Notes: generated by a model from the sequence alone, not told the origin. Positions 17,378-26,739 are shown, counted from the stretch's first letter. The stretch is DNA of 64,000 nt from Lichenicola sp050954785 (GCA_050954785.1 JBPBQO010000036.1:1-64000), one strand, 5' to 3'. A program made the numbers and translations.

Positions 17378-18372
17378 GCCAGCAGCCGCTCTCGCTCCGA
17401 TGCAATCTGATCCGCGTCGAGGTCCATGCGGTAGTCGGCGGCCATCTTCCGGGCAGCGGCAAGACGCTTCCAGGCAGCCGAGTCCGGAGCTGGTACGGTC
17501 TCCAGCACGCCGCGTGTTTCCTCGAAAATTCCCGAGCAGTGAAGTGCGATGTCACAGCCGGCCCGAAGGCTGGCGAGAGCCACGGCACCCGGATCGCCGG
17601 ACACCGCATGCATCGCGAGATCGTCCGATACCAGCAGATTATCGAAGCCGATCCGCCCGCGGACGACGTCCTCGATCACGGTGCGCGACAAGGTCGCGGG
17701 CTGCAACGAATCGACCCGTCGATAGCGGATATGAGCGGTCATCATCCAGGGCAGCCAGGACAGTTCGCGGAACGGTATCAGATCGGCCTCGTCGACGTCG
17801 TCGAGTTCCGGCAATGCGAGATGGCTGTCGAGAGTGCCCCGCCCGTGCCCCGGAGCATGCTTGCCGACAGGCTGGATACCTGCAGCCAGGAGGCCGCTCG
17901 CCGTCGCTCCGGCAAGTGCCGCCACGTCCATCGGATTTTCGGAGTAGGCACGGTCGCCGATAACCGCGTTCGCGCCTGGGATCGCCAGGTCGAGTACCGG
18001 TGCGCACACGACATCGAAGCCCGCCTGGATGCAGTCGAGCCCGATCAATGCCCCGGTCAGAAACGCTGCTCGGATCCCTGCCGCCCGATCACGTCGATGC
18101 AGCATTCCGATTGCCGCCGCCGGAGGATGTCCATGCCATTCAGGTGGCCGAAGACGAGCGACCCGTCCGCCTTCCTGATCCACCATCAACAGGCAATCAG
18201 GAACTATAGCCCTAACCGATGCTGCAAGTTCAATAAGTTGCTGCTTTTTAGTGATATTGCGCTTGAAGAAAATAACCCCAAGGGGCGGTCGGTTGGACAG
18301 GAGTGCGCGCTCGTCGGACGTCAACTCAGGTCCGGCGATGCCGACGATTGCCGCTCTTGTCTGCTGCGTCAT
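17374..18372 (-). CDS. nagZ: Beta-N-acetylhexosaminidase (peptidoglycan recycling)
   Basis: A cytoplasmic GH3 enzyme that removes N-acetylglucosamine from anhydromuropeptides. The 332-aa single domain shows DQEGGRVARL, the catalytic loop KHAPGHGRGTLDSH (Asp-His dyad) and the nucleophile region LLVSDDLAMHA. The start ATG at 18372 is one base after the stop of the SPOR gene. Peptidoglycan context (the SPOR protein) fits. Confidence 0.94.
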   Translation of the reverse strand: MTQQTRAAIVGIAGPELTSDERALLSNRPPLGVIFFKRNITKKQQLIELAASVRAIVPDCLLMVDQEGGRVARLRPPEWHGHPPAAAIGMLHRRDRAAGIRAAFLTGALIGLDCIQAGFDVVCAPVLDLAIPGANAVIGDRAYSENPMDVAALAGATASGLLAAGIQPVGKHAPGHGRGTLDSHLALPELDDVDEADLIPFRELSWLPWMMTAHIRYRRVDSLQPATLSRTVIEDVVRGRIGFDNLLVSDDLAMHAVSGDPGAVALASLRAGCDIALHCSGIFEETRGVLETVPAPDSAAWKRLAAARKMAADYRMDLDADQIASERERLLA

Positions 18373-18373
18373 G

Positions 18374-19213
18374 TCAGAAATCGGCCGACGTGCAGGCGAT
18401 ACCCTGCGCCTTGGCACGGCTGCAGAATTCCGTTGCCTCGGTCGCATTGGCAAAACCAGCGGTACGCAGACGAAAGAAGCTTTTGCCAGCATGATTGACC
18501 GGAACGATGGCCGGCATGCGGTGCGCGAACAGGCCGGGCGCACGATGCGACAATCGCGCCCATTCTGCGTGGGCTGCCGCTTGGGAATCCACCGCGGCGA
18601 GTTGCACGGCCACTCCATGGGTCGCTGCCGAAGCTGCCGGGCGGGCCGCCGGCGTCGGAGCTATCGCGGCGTGATCGTTTTCGTCGCTGGCGGCGGGCTC
18701 CGTTGCCGCGTCCGGCAAGGCGACCGATGCGCCGTCTGCCGGTGCCGTCGCTGGTGCCTCGGCGACCGGCTCCGCGGACTGACCCGACCCGGACGCCACT
18801 GGAGGTGCAGCAGCAGGTGAAGGGCCTGCCTGGGCAACAGGCTGCTTTGCCGGCGCGACGACCGGCGCCGGTGGCGCATCCGCCTGCCGTGCCGCATCGA
18901 CCTGTGCCTGCAGCGCCTGCGGCTGGGCGGTCTCAGGGCCGGGTGCCAGTCCCGAAGCCGCTGAGCCGTTCGTCTGGGCAAGATTCTGAACGCCCGTCAG
19001 CTGCATCCCGCCTGGATCGACCGGCTTGATCCGCACCGGGCCTGCAGGCGCATCGACGATCGGGATGCCGGTCTCATGGTGCCCGACCAGCGACCAGCCG
19101 CCGACCACCAGCACCAGCAAGGCGCCAATGCCGCCGGCGAACAGGGCCAGCAGCCTGGTGCCGGGATCCATGCCCTTCGGGCGCTTGTGGTCGCTGAGAT
19201 CGGGATCGTTCAT
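18374..19213 (-). CDS. SPOR-domain membrane protein
   Basis: A 279-aa bitopic protein. A short cytoplasmic N-terminus precedes a membrane helix at about residues 20-42 (RLLALFAGGIGALLVLVVGG). A long Ala/Pro-rich periplasmic linker (about 75-195) follows, then a C-terminal SPOR domain (GVAVQLAAVDSQAAAHAEW, to IACTSADF). SPOR domains bind denuded septal glycan, so a role in division or wall remodelling is likely. It is coupled to argS by an ATGA overlap and lies before nagZ, the conserved alphaproteobacterial order. Confidence 0.9.
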   Translation of the reverse strand: MNDPDLSDHKRPKGMDPGTRLLALFAGGIGALLVLVVGGWSLVGHHETGIPIVDAPAGPVRIKPVDPGGMQLTGVQNLAQTNGSAASGLAPGPETAQPQALQAQVDAARQADAPPAPVVAPAKQPVAQAGPSPAAAPPVASGSGQSAEPVAEAPATAPADGASVALPDAATEPAASDENDHAAIAPTPAARPAASAATHGVAVQLAAVDSQAAAHAEWARLSHRAPGLFAHRMPAIVPVNHAGKSFFRLRTAGFANATEATEFCSRAKAQGIACTSADF

Positions 19214-21018
19214 CGCATTTCCTCGACCGGCATGACTCCCAGAACGGCCAGGCCGGATCGGATGACGGTGGCAGTAGCCTCGACCAGCGCCAGCTTCGCG
19301 CGTGTTTCGACGGGTCTTTCGGCCTGCAGGAACCGCAACGTGGCATCATCGCGCCCGCGGTTCCACAACATATGAAAGTCGCCGGCCAGATCGTTGAGAT
19401 AGAACGCAACCCGGTGCGGCTCACGTGCCTGCGCCGCGCTCTCGACCAACCTCGGCCAATGGCTCAGCCGGCGGATCAGCGCGAGTTCCGCATCGTTGCC
19501 CAGCGTATCGACCGGCACCGAAGCCAGCGATGCGGGATCGACCGGGCCGATCCCCTCCAGCTCCGCCGCCGCACGCAGCACCGAGCGGCAGCGGGCATGG
19601 GCGTACTGGACGTAGAACACCGGGTTGTCGCGTGTCTGGGCGACCGCGAGATCGAGGTCGAACTCCATCTGCGCATCCGGCTTGCGCGTCAGCATGGTGA
19701 AGCGGACAGCATCCCTGCCGACCTCGTCGAGCAGTTCGCGCAAGGTGATGAAGGTGCCCGCACGCTTGGACATGCGCACCGGCTGGCCGTCACGGATCAC
19801 GTGCACGATCTGGCAGATCACCGCCTCGAACGTTACCGGCCGGTCCGGCGCATAGGAGGGCGCGATCGCCTTCACCGCCGCCTTCATGCGGGCGACGTAG
19901 CCGCCATGGTCGGCGCCGAGCACGTCGATCAGCACGTCCGCGCCCCGGACGATCTTGTCGCCGTGATAGCCGATATCGTTGGCGAAATAGGTATTGCTGC
20001 CGTCCGACTTGCGCAGCGGCCGGTCGACGTCGTCGCCGAATTCGGTCGCGCGGAACAGCGTCTGCGGGCGGGCCTCCCAGTCGGCCATGATCTTACCCTT
20101 GGGCGGCTCCAGCACGCCCTCGTACAACAGCCCCGCCTCGTCGAGCCTGGCAATCGCCGCGTCGGCGACGCCCGCCGCCAGGATCTCCCGTTCGGAGGTG
20201 AACACGTCGTGGCTGACACCGAGCTGGGCCAGATCCTCACGGATCATCCGCAGCATCCAGTCGAGCGAGAACTCGCGCACCGTATCGAGCCAGACCACCG
20301 GATCGGCCGGACTGAGATCCGGTGCCGCCAGGCCGGGACCATGTGCCGCCGCGAGTGCCACGCCGACCGGAACCAGGTAGTCGCCGCGATACTGGAGGGT
20401 GCCGCCCGGCACCAGGATCTCGAACTCCGCCTCCGTGGTCGACGTGCCGATCGCCTCGAGGTAGCGCCAGTAGACCACCCAGGCGAGTGCCGCGACCTGA
20501 TTGCCGGCATCGTTGACGTAGTATTCCTTGATCACGCCGTGGCCCGCCTTGGACAGCAGGTTGGCGAGTGCGTCCCCCACCACGGCGCCCCGGCAATGCC
20601 CGACATGCATCGGGCCGGTCGGGTTCGCCGACACGTATTCGATGTTGATGGTGATGCCGTGGCCGATCGCGCTGTCGCCATAGGCCTGGCCGTCGCGAAG
20701 GATCGTCGGTAGCACCGCCTGCAGCGTCGCCGGCGCCAGGGTGATGTTGACGAAGCCGGGCCCGGCCGGTTCGGCATGGGCTACGCCCTCGCCGGCTGCC
20801 AGCAGGACCGCAAGCTCGGCGGCGATGTCGCCCGGCTTGCGACGGGCCGGCTTGGCGGCCAGCAGCGCGGCATTGGTCGCCATGTCGCCATGCGCGGGGT
20901 CGCGGGTCGGCGTGACCTCGACGCGGGCCGCGACCTCCTCGCGCAGGTCCGGCACGATCCGCGCCAGCGCCTCGACGACACGGGTCCGATACAGCGCAAA
21001 GAGGTTATCGGACATCAT
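19210..21018 (-). CDS. argS: Arginyl-tRNA synthetase
   Basis: Charges tRNA-Arg. The 602-aa class I enzyme has the N-terminal Add-1 tRNA D-loop domain, the HIGH-like motif in SANPTGPMHVGHCRG, the KMSKS-like motif VRMSKRAGTFITL and a C-terminal DALR anticodon-binding domain. Two adjacent ATGs (21018, 21015) are possible starts. It heads the long minus-strand operon; a perfect TATAAT lies about 110 bases upstream. In many relatives dgt sits just upstream in the same operon; it is absent here. Confidence 0.97.
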   Translation of the reverse strand: MMSDNLFALYRTRVVEALARIVPDLREEVAARVEVTPTRDPAHGDMATNAALLAAKPARRKPGDIAAELAVLLAAGEGVAHAEPAGPGFVNITLAPATLQAVLPTILRDGQAYGDSAIGHGITINIEYVSANPTGPMHVGHCRGAVVGDALANLLSKAGHGVIKEYYVNDAGNQVAALAWVVYWRYLEAIGTSTTEAEFEILVPGGTLQYRGDYLVPVGVALAAAHGPGLAAPDLSPADPVVWLDTVREFSLDWMLRMIREDLAQLGVSHDVFTSEREILAAGVADAAIARLDEAGLLYEGVLEPPKGKIMADWEARPQTLFRATEFGDDVDRPLRKSDGSNTYFANDIGYHGDKIVRGADVLIDVLGADHGGYVARMKAAVKAIAPSYAPDRPVTFEAVICQIVHVIRDGQPVRMSKRAGTFITLRELLDEVGRDAVRFTMLTRKPDAQMEFDLDLAVAQTRDNPVFYVQYAHARCRSVLRAAAELEGIGPVDPASLASVPVDTLGNDAELALIRRLSHWPRLVESAAQAREPHRVAFYLNDLAGDFHMLWNRGRDDATLRFLQAERPVETRAKLALVEATATVIRSGLAVLGVMPVEEMR

Positions 21019-21126
21019 GATCCATTCGTAAGCAGACAGGCAGGCGACAGGCGCGGTTTCAGCCCGGTATGGACGGGTCCGTCAACCGCCGGTGCTTCTG
21101 GATCGCGAACGGTCGGTGATGGACAC

Positions 21127-21132
21127 ATTATA
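21127..21132 (-). promoter_or_regulatory. Candidate -10 element for the argS operon
   Basis: On the minus strand the 202-bp argS/erpA divergent gap contains a perfect TATAAT; the -35 is poor (TTCATC at 17 bases). The same AT-rich spot reads TATAGT on the plus strand and could serve the Fe-S carrier gene. GGAC/GTCC arms flank it. Confidence 0.4.
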
Positions 21133-21220
21133 GTCCGCATCCCCGACCCGATGAACAGCGTGCGCTCGCACCGGAACGGCCGGTCTTCAAGAATCACCCC
21201 GGAGACGCTATCTAGGGAGC

Positions 21221-21613
21221 ATGGACATCGCCATGACGACCAATGCTTCCGACGCCGGTCTTCCTCCTCCGACCTCGTTCTCGGTTTCCGAGCGGGCGGC
21301 AGCGCGAATTGCCGAGATCGTCGTGTCCCAGCCCGGCAATACCGGACCGGCCTCGCAGGCATTGCGGGTCGCGGTGCTGGCCGGCGGCTGTAGCGGCTTC
21401 CAGTACAGCTTCAAGCTGGACCCGGACATGGCGGCAGACGACCACGTGATCCAGGCCGGGCAGGCCCGTGTCTTCGTCGATCCGATCAGCCTGGACCTGC
21501 TCGGCGGCGCGCAGCTCGATTACAGTGACGCGCTGATGGGGGCGCATTTCACCGTGCGCAACCCGAATGCGACATCATCCTGCGGCTGCGGCACCAGCTT
21601 CTCGATCGACTAA
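21221..21613 (+). CDS. erpA: A-type iron-sulfur carrier protein (ErpA/IscA family)
   Basis: Carries Fe-S clusters to target apoproteins. The 130-aa protein has the three cluster cysteines: Cys57 in LAGGCSGFQY and Cys121/Cys123 in SSCGCGTSF. The family fold begins around SVSERAAARIAEI. Start choice is uncertain: ATG 21221 has GGAG only 1 base away, whereas ATG 21233 has the same GGAG 13 bases away. The symbol erpA rests on context (next to argS and xthA, not in an isc/suf cluster); iscA or sufA function is possible. Confidence 0.87.
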   Translation: MDIAMTTNASDAGLPPPTSFSVSERAAARIAEIVVSQPGNTGPASQALRVAVLAGGCSGFQYSFKLDPDMAADDHVIQAGQARVFVDPISLDLLGGAQLDYSDALMGAHFTVRNPNATSSCGCGTSFSID

Positions 21614-21635
21614 GCGCCGACAGGAACTGCGTGCC

Positions 21636-22415
21636 GTGAAGATCGCCACCTGGAACGTCAACTCGGTCCGGCAACGCCAGACCCATGTCGCACGCTGGCT
21701 CGAAACCCACGCGCCCGACCTCCTGCTGCTGCAGGAAATCAAGTGCGAGACCAAGGTATTCCCGGCCGAGGTGTTTTCGAGCCTCGGCTACGAGAGCGTT
21801 GCGGTCGGGCAGAAGGCCTATAACGGGGTCGCCATCCTCTCCCGCCTGCCCTTCACGGTGACCCAGCGCCATCTGCCTGGCCTCGCCCTACCCGAGACCG
21901 GCGAACACCAGGCGCGCTACGTCGAGGTGGAAGCAGCCGGCATCACGGTGGGCAACCTCTATCTGCCGAACGGAAATTCCGGGGGGCCGGACGGCTATGC
22001 CGCCAAGCTCGCCTGGATGGACGCACTGACCGCCCATGCACGGACGTTGCTCGCCGCCGAAACCGACTTCATCCTGGCCGGCGACTATAATGTCTGTCCG
22101 ACCGACGAGGATATGGCCCCCGGCATCATGGGTGCCGACGACGCACTGGTCCGCCCGGAAACGCGCGAACGGTTCCGTGCCCTGCAGTGGCTCGGCCTGA
22201 CCGACGCGGTGCGGGCCATCACCCCAGGCGGGCCGGTTTATACCTTCTGGGACTACCAGGCCGGCTGCTGGCCACGCGACCGCGGCCTGCGGATCGACCA
22301 CGCGATGCTGTCGCCGCGCATTGCCGAACGTCTGGTGGACGCCATCCCCGACCGCGCCGCACGCGACGAGGTCCAGCCGTCCGATCATGTGCCGGTGGTC
22401 GTGACGCTGCGTTAG
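21636..22415 (+). CDS. xthA: Exodeoxyribonuclease III (AP endonuclease)
   Basis: Base-excision repair enzyme of the EEP fold, 259 aa. Catalytic motifs: LLLQEIKCE (metal-binding Glu), YLPNGN, LAGDYNVCPTDED (Asp/Asn), RIDHAMLS and SDHVPVVVTL (catalytic His). The start is a GTG at 21636, chosen because the family N-terminus is MKIATWNVNS and AGGAACT lies 8 bases upstream. It follows the Fe-S carrier by 22 bases, probably as one transcript. Confidence 0.95.
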   Translation: MKIATWNVNSVRQRQTHVARWLETHAPDLLLLQEIKCETKVFPAEVFSSLGYESVAVGQKAYNGVAILSRLPFTVTQRHLPGLALPETGEHQARYVEVEAAGITVGNLYLPNGNSGGPDGYAAKLAWMDALTAHARTLLAAETDFILAGDYNVCPTDEDMAPGIMGADDALVRPETRERFRALQWLGLTDAVRAITPGGPVYTFWDYQAGCWPRDRGLRIDHAMLSPRIAERLVDAIPDRAARDEVQPSDHVPVVVTLR

Positions 22416-22462
22416 CGACGCTTATCCGAACGCCGCAACGGCGGATATTGTCTCGCCTGGAG

Positions 22463-22933
22463 CTACAAACCAGCTGTTGGGCGCTCCATGAAACAGTGGA
22501 TCCCGGAGCGGCCTATTTCCGTGAAGCCGTGCCGCAAGTAGAGGGATCCTACCGGATTCCAATGTAGATATTCCAACCTGACCGGAAGGCTCAGGCGGTC
22601 CGCCATGGCCAGACAATGGGCGAGTATGGCTGAGCCGGTTCCTCGCCCCTGGTGCGCCGGGAACAGGTAGAACTCCCCGAACCGTACGTATTCAGGCAGC
22701 ACTTGGAACGAGACGGTTCCAAGCCGCTCTTCGTGTCGCCTGATGTCGAAGAAAGGCTTTTCGCGGTAGCGGCGTTCGTGGAGATCGCGCTGGAACGTTT
22801 CATCCCACGTCCACCACTTGACGATATGTGGTCGCATCGCTGCCTGCTTGGCCGCGAAAGCAAAATCGATGTCGTCTCGGCGGAGGTCAAGTTGGAAGAA
22901 GGCGAGGTCAGGAGGAAGGAAAGGTAAATTCAT
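22463..22933 (-). CDS. GNAT family N-acetyltransferase
   Basis: A 156-aa acetyltransferase. The acetyl-CoA pyrophosphate-binding motif A is LFPAHQGRGTGSAIL (Q/RxxGxG/A), followed by the beta-5 segment RLEYLHWNPVGSLYLRHGF. The substrate is unknown. The gene stands alone between xthA (convergent) and the ytf operon (divergent). Only a weak ribosome site precedes the ATG at 22933. Confidence 0.82.
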   Translation of the reverse strand: MNLPFLPPDLAFFQLDLRRDDIDFAFAAKQAAMRPHIVKWWTWDETFQRDLHERRYREKPFFDIRRHEERLGTVSFQVLPEYVRFGEFYLFPAHQGRGTGSAILAHCLAMADRLSLPVRLEYLHWNPVGSLYLRHGFTEIGRSGIHCFMERPTAGL

Positions 22934-23015
22934 ATGTCAGCTTAACCCGAGCTCGTCAGGCAGCCACCGCAGGCACAAAGCAACGAATATGCCCGTTTCA
23001 ATCGAAAACAGGCTC

Positions 23016-23056
23016 GTATCGACCGACGTTCGATACCCATTTCCTTTCCGAAATGG
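23016..23056. promoter_or_regulatory. Two adjacent perfect inverted repeats upstream of ytfQ
   Basis: GTATCGA-N7-TCGATAC (23016-23036) is directly followed by CCATTTC-N6-GAAATGG (23037-23056). Both lie in the 250-bp gap between the GNAT gene and the divergent sugar transporter. They are candidate operators for the FadR-type regulator encoded at the end of the transporter operon (inference). Confidence 0.42.
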
Positions 23057-23110
23057 TGCATAGCAACAATATTCGTCGAAACTTCGCGTAACGAACACGC
23101 GAGATTCATG

Positions 23111-23138
23111 TCGACAACCAATAATACTATTGTATGGT
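23111..23138 (+). promoter_or_regulatory. Candidate promoter for the ytfQ operon
   Basis: TCGACA (5 of 6 to the -35 consensus) at 23111-23116 and TATGGT (4 of 6) at 23133-23138 are 16 bases apart. The inverted repeat ATAC-TATT-GTAT (23124-23135) overlaps the spacer and the -10 and could bind a regulator. A start near 23145 would give a leader of about 40 bases with AAGGAA before the ATG. Confidence 0.42.
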
Positions 23139-23183
23139 TATTCCGTCGCACGCCTCACAGAAGGCGGCAGGGAAGGAACCATA

Positions 23184-24140
23184 ATGAAGCTCAATCGAAT
23201 TGCCGTTGCAGCTGCGCTTACCGTAACGCTCGGTGCGAACGCACATGCCGCCGGCCAGCTCGTGGTCGGGTTTGCTCAGGTCGGTTCGGAGTCCGGCTGG
23301 CGTGCCGCCGAAACGAAAACCGCGAAGATCCGCGCCCAACAGAACAACATCGACCTCAAGATGTCCGATGCGCAGCAGAAGCAGGAAAACGAGATAAAGG
23401 CCGCCCGCTCGTTCATCGCCCAGGGCGTGGACGGCATCTTCATTGCGCCCGTCGTCGCAACCGGATGGGACGGTGTGCTGCGCGAGGCCAAGGAAGCGAA
23501 TATTCCGGTGTTCCTGCTCGACCGCCAGATCGAGACCTCGGACCCATCGCTCTACACCGCCGCCGTCACGTCGGACACCATTCTCGAAGGCCACATGATC
23601 GGCGACTACCTGGCCGGACTGACGCACGACAAGTGCCGTATCGTCGAGCTCCAGGGCACCGTCGGGTCGAGCCCGGCGATCAATCGCAAGAAGGGTTTCG
23701 AGGAAGCCATCGCCGCCCATCCCGACATGAAGATCGTGCGCAGCCAGTCCGGCGACTTCACCCGGTCCGGCGGCAAGCAGGTGATGGAGAGCTTCATCAA
23801 GGCCGAAAACAATGGCCACAACATCTGCGCCGTCTACGCCCACAACGACGACATGGGGATCGGCGCGATCCAGGCGATCAAGGAAGCCGGCCTGAAGCCG
23901 GGCAAGGATATCCTGGTGGTCTCGATCGACGGCGTGCCCGATATGTTCAAGGCGATGGCCGATGGCGACGCCAACGGAACGGTCGAGTTGTCTCCCGACA
24001 TGGCGGGGCCGGCCATCAAGGCGCTGATCGCGTTGAAGACCGACAAGACCGAGCCGACGAAATGGATCAAGACCCCGTCGACCTTGTTCACGCCGGCTAC
24101 CGCGCAGGCGGAATACGATCGTCGTAAATCGATGTACTGA
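23184..24140 (+). CDS. ytfQ: Galactofuranose-type ABC transporter, periplasmic binding protein
   Basis: A 318-aa periplasmic sugar-binding protein of the ribose/galactose (PBP-I) family. A clean signal peptide ends at ...GANAHA. The mature part matches E. coli YtfQ very closely from memory, with shared blocks such as QVGSESGWRAAET, FIAPVVATGWD, QSGDFTRSGGKQVMESFIKA and CAVYAHNDDM; the length is also 318 aa. E. coli YtfQ binds galactofuranose. The start at 23184 has AAGGAA upstream; an earlier in-frame ATG would spoil the signal peptide. It is the first gene of the ytfQRT-yjfF operon. Confidence 0.94.
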   Translation: MKLNRIAVAAALTVTLGANAHAAGQLVVGFAQVGSESGWRAAETKTAKIRAQQNNIDLKMSDAQQKQENEIKAARSFIAQGVDGIFIAPVVATGWDGVLREAKEANIPVFLLDRQIETSDPSLYTAAVTSDTILEGHMIGDYLAGLTHDKCRIVELQGTVGSSPAINRKKGFEEAIAAHPDMKIVRSQSGDFTRSGGKQVMESFIKAENNGHNICAVYAHNDDMGIGAIQAIKEAGLKPGKDILVVSIDGVPDMFKAMADGDANGTVELSPDMAGPAIKALIALKTDKTEPTKWIKTPSTLFTPATAQAEYDRRKSMY

Positions 24141-24169
24141 CGAAATCGGCACTGGTGCCATCGGTAACG

Positions 24170-25690
24170 ATGTCCGGTCAAACAACGGCAGCGGCGGATA
24201 TCGCGCCGCTGCTGGTCATCGAGGGACTCAGCCGCTCCTATCCGGGCGTACGCGCGCTGGATGGGGTCGATCTGCGGCTGTTCCCCGGCGAGATCCACGC
24301 GCTTCTGGGTGAAAACGGCGCCGGCAAGTCGACACTGATCAAGGTGCTGACCGGTGTCGTCCGGCGCGACGCCGGCACCATCCTGCTCGACGGCCAGCCG
24401 ATTGCGCCGGCCGACGTCGCCGATGCCGCCGCCTGCGGGATCGGCACGGTCTACCAGGAGGTCAATCTGCTGCCGAACCTTTCGGTGGCGGACAACCTCT
24501 TCATCGGCCGGCAACCGACACGGTTCGGGCTGGTCGATCGCCGCACCATGCGCGTGCAGGCGCGCCGCATCCTGTCCGGCTATGGTCTCGACATCGACGT
24601 GAAGGCACCGCTCGGCACGTTCTCCGTGGCTGTGCAGCAACTGATCGCCATCGCCCGCGCCGTCGACCTGTCCGGCCGGGTGCTGATCCTCGACGAGCCG
24701 ACCGCCAGTCTCGATGCGGAAGAGGTCGAAAGCCTGTTCGCAACGTTGCGCGTGCTGCGGGCACAGGGCATGGCGATCCTGTTCGTCACCCACTTCCTCG
24801 ACCAGGTCTACGCTGTCTGCGATCGCATTACCGTCCTGCGCAACGGAAAGCGGGTCGGCGAACGCCTGGCGTCCGAACTCCCGCGACTGCAGCTCGTGCA
24901 GATGATGCTGGGCCGCGAACTGGCCGGCGACGCGATGTCGCGCCGTCGTACCGGGGATGCCGGCGAGGTGCTGGTCAAGTTCGAGCAGTACGGCAAGCGC
25001 CGGCTGATCGCCCCGTTCGATCTCTCGGTGCGGCGCGGCGAAGTGGTCGGCGTGGCCGGGTTGCTCGGCTCGGGACGCACGGAAACCGCCAAGCTGCTGT
25101 TTGGCGTGGAGCGGGCCGATAGCGGCCAGGCCACCGTACGCGGACGCCCTGCGCGCATCCGGTCCCCGCGCGATGCCGTGCGGCTCGGCTTCGGATACTG
25201 CCCGGAGGAACGCAAGACCGAGGGGATCGTGGCTGAACTCTCGATCCGCGAGAACATCGTTCTGGCGTTGCAGGCAAGGCGCGGCTGGCTCCGACGGTTG
25301 CCGCGTGCCGAACAGGACGCGATGGCGAACCGCTTCATCAAGATGCTCGACATCCGCACGCCGGATGCCGAACGGCCGATCGGCATGCTGTCCGGCGGCA
25401 ACCAGCAGAAGGCGCTGCTGGCGCGCTGGCTCGCAACCAAGCCGGAATTCCTGATCCTGGACGAGCCGACCCGGGGCATCGATGTCGGGGCCCATGCCGA
25501 AATCATCCGGTTGATCGAGGAGCTCTGCGCGGACGGGCTGGCCTTGCTGGTAATCTCGTCCGAGCTCGAGGAAATCGCCGCCTACTCCGATCGCGTCGTG
25601 ATCCTGCGCGACCGGCGCCATGTCGCGGAACTCGGACCATCCGAAGTGAGTGTCGACCGGATCATGACAACGATCGCCGGAACCACCTGA
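24170..25690 (+). CDS. ytfR: Galactofuranose-type ABC transporter, duplicated ATPase
   Basis: A 506-aa fused double ATPase that drives sugar uptake. Domain 1: Walker A GENGAGKST and Walker B LILDEPTASLD, with the atypical signature FSVAVQQ in place of LSGGQ, as I recall for YtfR proteins. Domain 2: degenerate Walker A LLGSGRTET, intact LSGGNQQK and LILDEPTRGIDVG. This half-and-half pattern is normal for the ribose-type importers. ATG 24170 is preferred; a GTG at 24155 is also open. Its stop overlaps the ytfT start as TGATG. Confidence 0.94.
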   Translation: MSGQTTAAADIAPLLVIEGLSRSYPGVRALDGVDLRLFPGEIHALLGENGAGKSTLIKVLTGVVRRDAGTILLDGQPIAPADVADAAACGIGTVYQEVNLLPNLSVADNLFIGRQPTRFGLVDRRTMRVQARRILSGYGLDIDVKAPLGTFSVAVQQLIAIARAVDLSGRVLILDEPTASLDAEEVESLFATLRVLRAQGMAILFVTHFLDQVYAVCDRITVLRNGKRVGERLASELPRLQLVQMMLGRELAGDAMSRRRTGDAGEVLVKFEQYGKRRLIAPFDLSVRRGEVVGVAGLLGSGRTETAKLLFGVERADSGQATVRGRPARIRSPRDAVRLGFGYCPEERKTEGIVAELSIRENIVLALQARRGWLRRLPRAEQDAMANRFIKMLDIRTPDAERPIGMLSGGNQQKALLARWLATKPEFLILDEPTRGIDVGAHAEIIRLIEELCADGLALLVISSELEEIAAYSDRVVILRDRRHVAELGPSEVSVDRIMTTIAGTT

Positions 25691-26739
25691 TGAACGCGGT
25701 CTCGCCTCCGCTGCGCCCCGACACTCCGGCTGCGCCGACGACCCGCCGTCCACGTGTGACGTTCGCCGGGTGGCCGCAGATGCTGGCGCTCGTCGTGGTG
25801 CTGCTGGCCGACAGGCTGGTGTCGCCCGGCTTCTTCCATGTGCAGATGGTCGACGGCCGCCTGTTCGGCAGCATCATCGACGTGCTCAACCGCGGTGCGC
25901 CGGTGGCCCTGCTGTCGCTCGGCATGACGCTGGTGATTGCGACACGCGGTATCGACCTGTCGGTAGGTGCGGTGATGGCGATCAGCGGCGCGGTTGCCGC
26001 CACGCTGGTCAACTCCGGAACCCCGATGCCGCTGGTGCTCGCCGCCTCGATCGGCGCCGGGCTGCTGTGTGGACTATGGAACGGGATCCTGGTGGCGCTG
26101 CTGCGTATCCAGCCGATCGTCGCGACACTGATCCTGATGGTCGCTGGCCGTGGCATCGCGCAACTGATCACCGGCGGCCAGGTCGTGACCTTCGACAGCC
26201 ACTCGCTCGGAGCGATCGGCACCGGTGCCGTGCTCGGAATACCGGTGCCGGTTCTGCTGGTCGCCGGCATGGCGGCGCTGACCCTCGCCCTCACCCGACT
26301 GACGGCGCTCGGACTGTTTATCGAGGCGGTCGGGGCGAACGAGCGGTCGAGCGCCTATGCCGGTATCGGCGCACGCGGCGTGCAGATCACGGTCTATGTC
26401 TGGAGCGGCCTGTGCGCGGCGCTGGCCGGCCTGGTCGTCGCCGCCGACATCCATGGCGCCGACGCCAACAATGCCGGCCTATGGCTGGAGCTCGACGCGA
26501 TCCTGGCCGTCGTGGTCGGCGGAACGTCGCTGTTCGGCGGCCGCTTCCGGCTGGTGCTGTCGCTGGTCGGTGCCGCGATCATCCAGGCCCTGAATACGGG
26601 GATCCTGCTGTCGGGCATCCGGCCGGAATATAATCTGATCGTCAAGGCGCTGGTGGTTCTGGCCGTGCTGCTCCTGCAATCCCCGGTCACCCGGGCTGCA
26701 CTGCCAAAACTTCGTTCAGGTTTCAGGAAGGCCTCATGA
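25690..26739 (+). CDS. ytfT: Galactofuranose-type ABC transporter, permease 1
   Basis: A 349-aa inner-membrane permease of the ribose/xylose (BPD_transp_2) family with about 8-10 membrane segments. It has the family block ATRGIDLSVGAVMAISGA in the first third and AVVVGGTSLFGGR near the C-terminus. It overlaps ytfR by one base and yjfF by four, so the two permeases are translationally coupled and likely form a heterodimer. Confidence 0.92.
   Translation: MNAVSPPLRPDTPAAPTTRRPRVTFAGWPQMLALVVVLLADRLVSPGFFHVQMVDGRLFGSIIDVLNRGAPVALLSLGMTLVIATRGIDLSVGAVMAISGAVAATLVNSGTPMPLVLAASIGAGLLCGLWNGILVALLRIQPIVATLILMVAGRGIAQLITGGQVVTFDSHSLGAIGTGAVLGIPVPVLLVAGMAALTLALTRLTALGLFIEAVGANERSSAYAGIGARGVQITVYVWSGLCAALAGLVVAADIHGADANNAGLWLELDAILAVVVGGTSLFGGRFRLVLSLVGAAIIQALNTGILLSGIRPEYNLIVKALVVLAVLLLQSPVTRAALPKLRSGFRKAS

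Noticed and set aside
24170..25690. Defective ABC signature in the first YtfR domain read as a broken gene
   Set aside because: FSVAVQQ in place of LSGGQ is, to my recollection, shared by YtfR homologues; all other motifs are intact.
23834..25753. A 639-codon minus-strand open frame opposite ytfQ, ytfR and ytfT
   Set aside because: Shadow of the ABC transporter genes, whose motifs are unambiguous.
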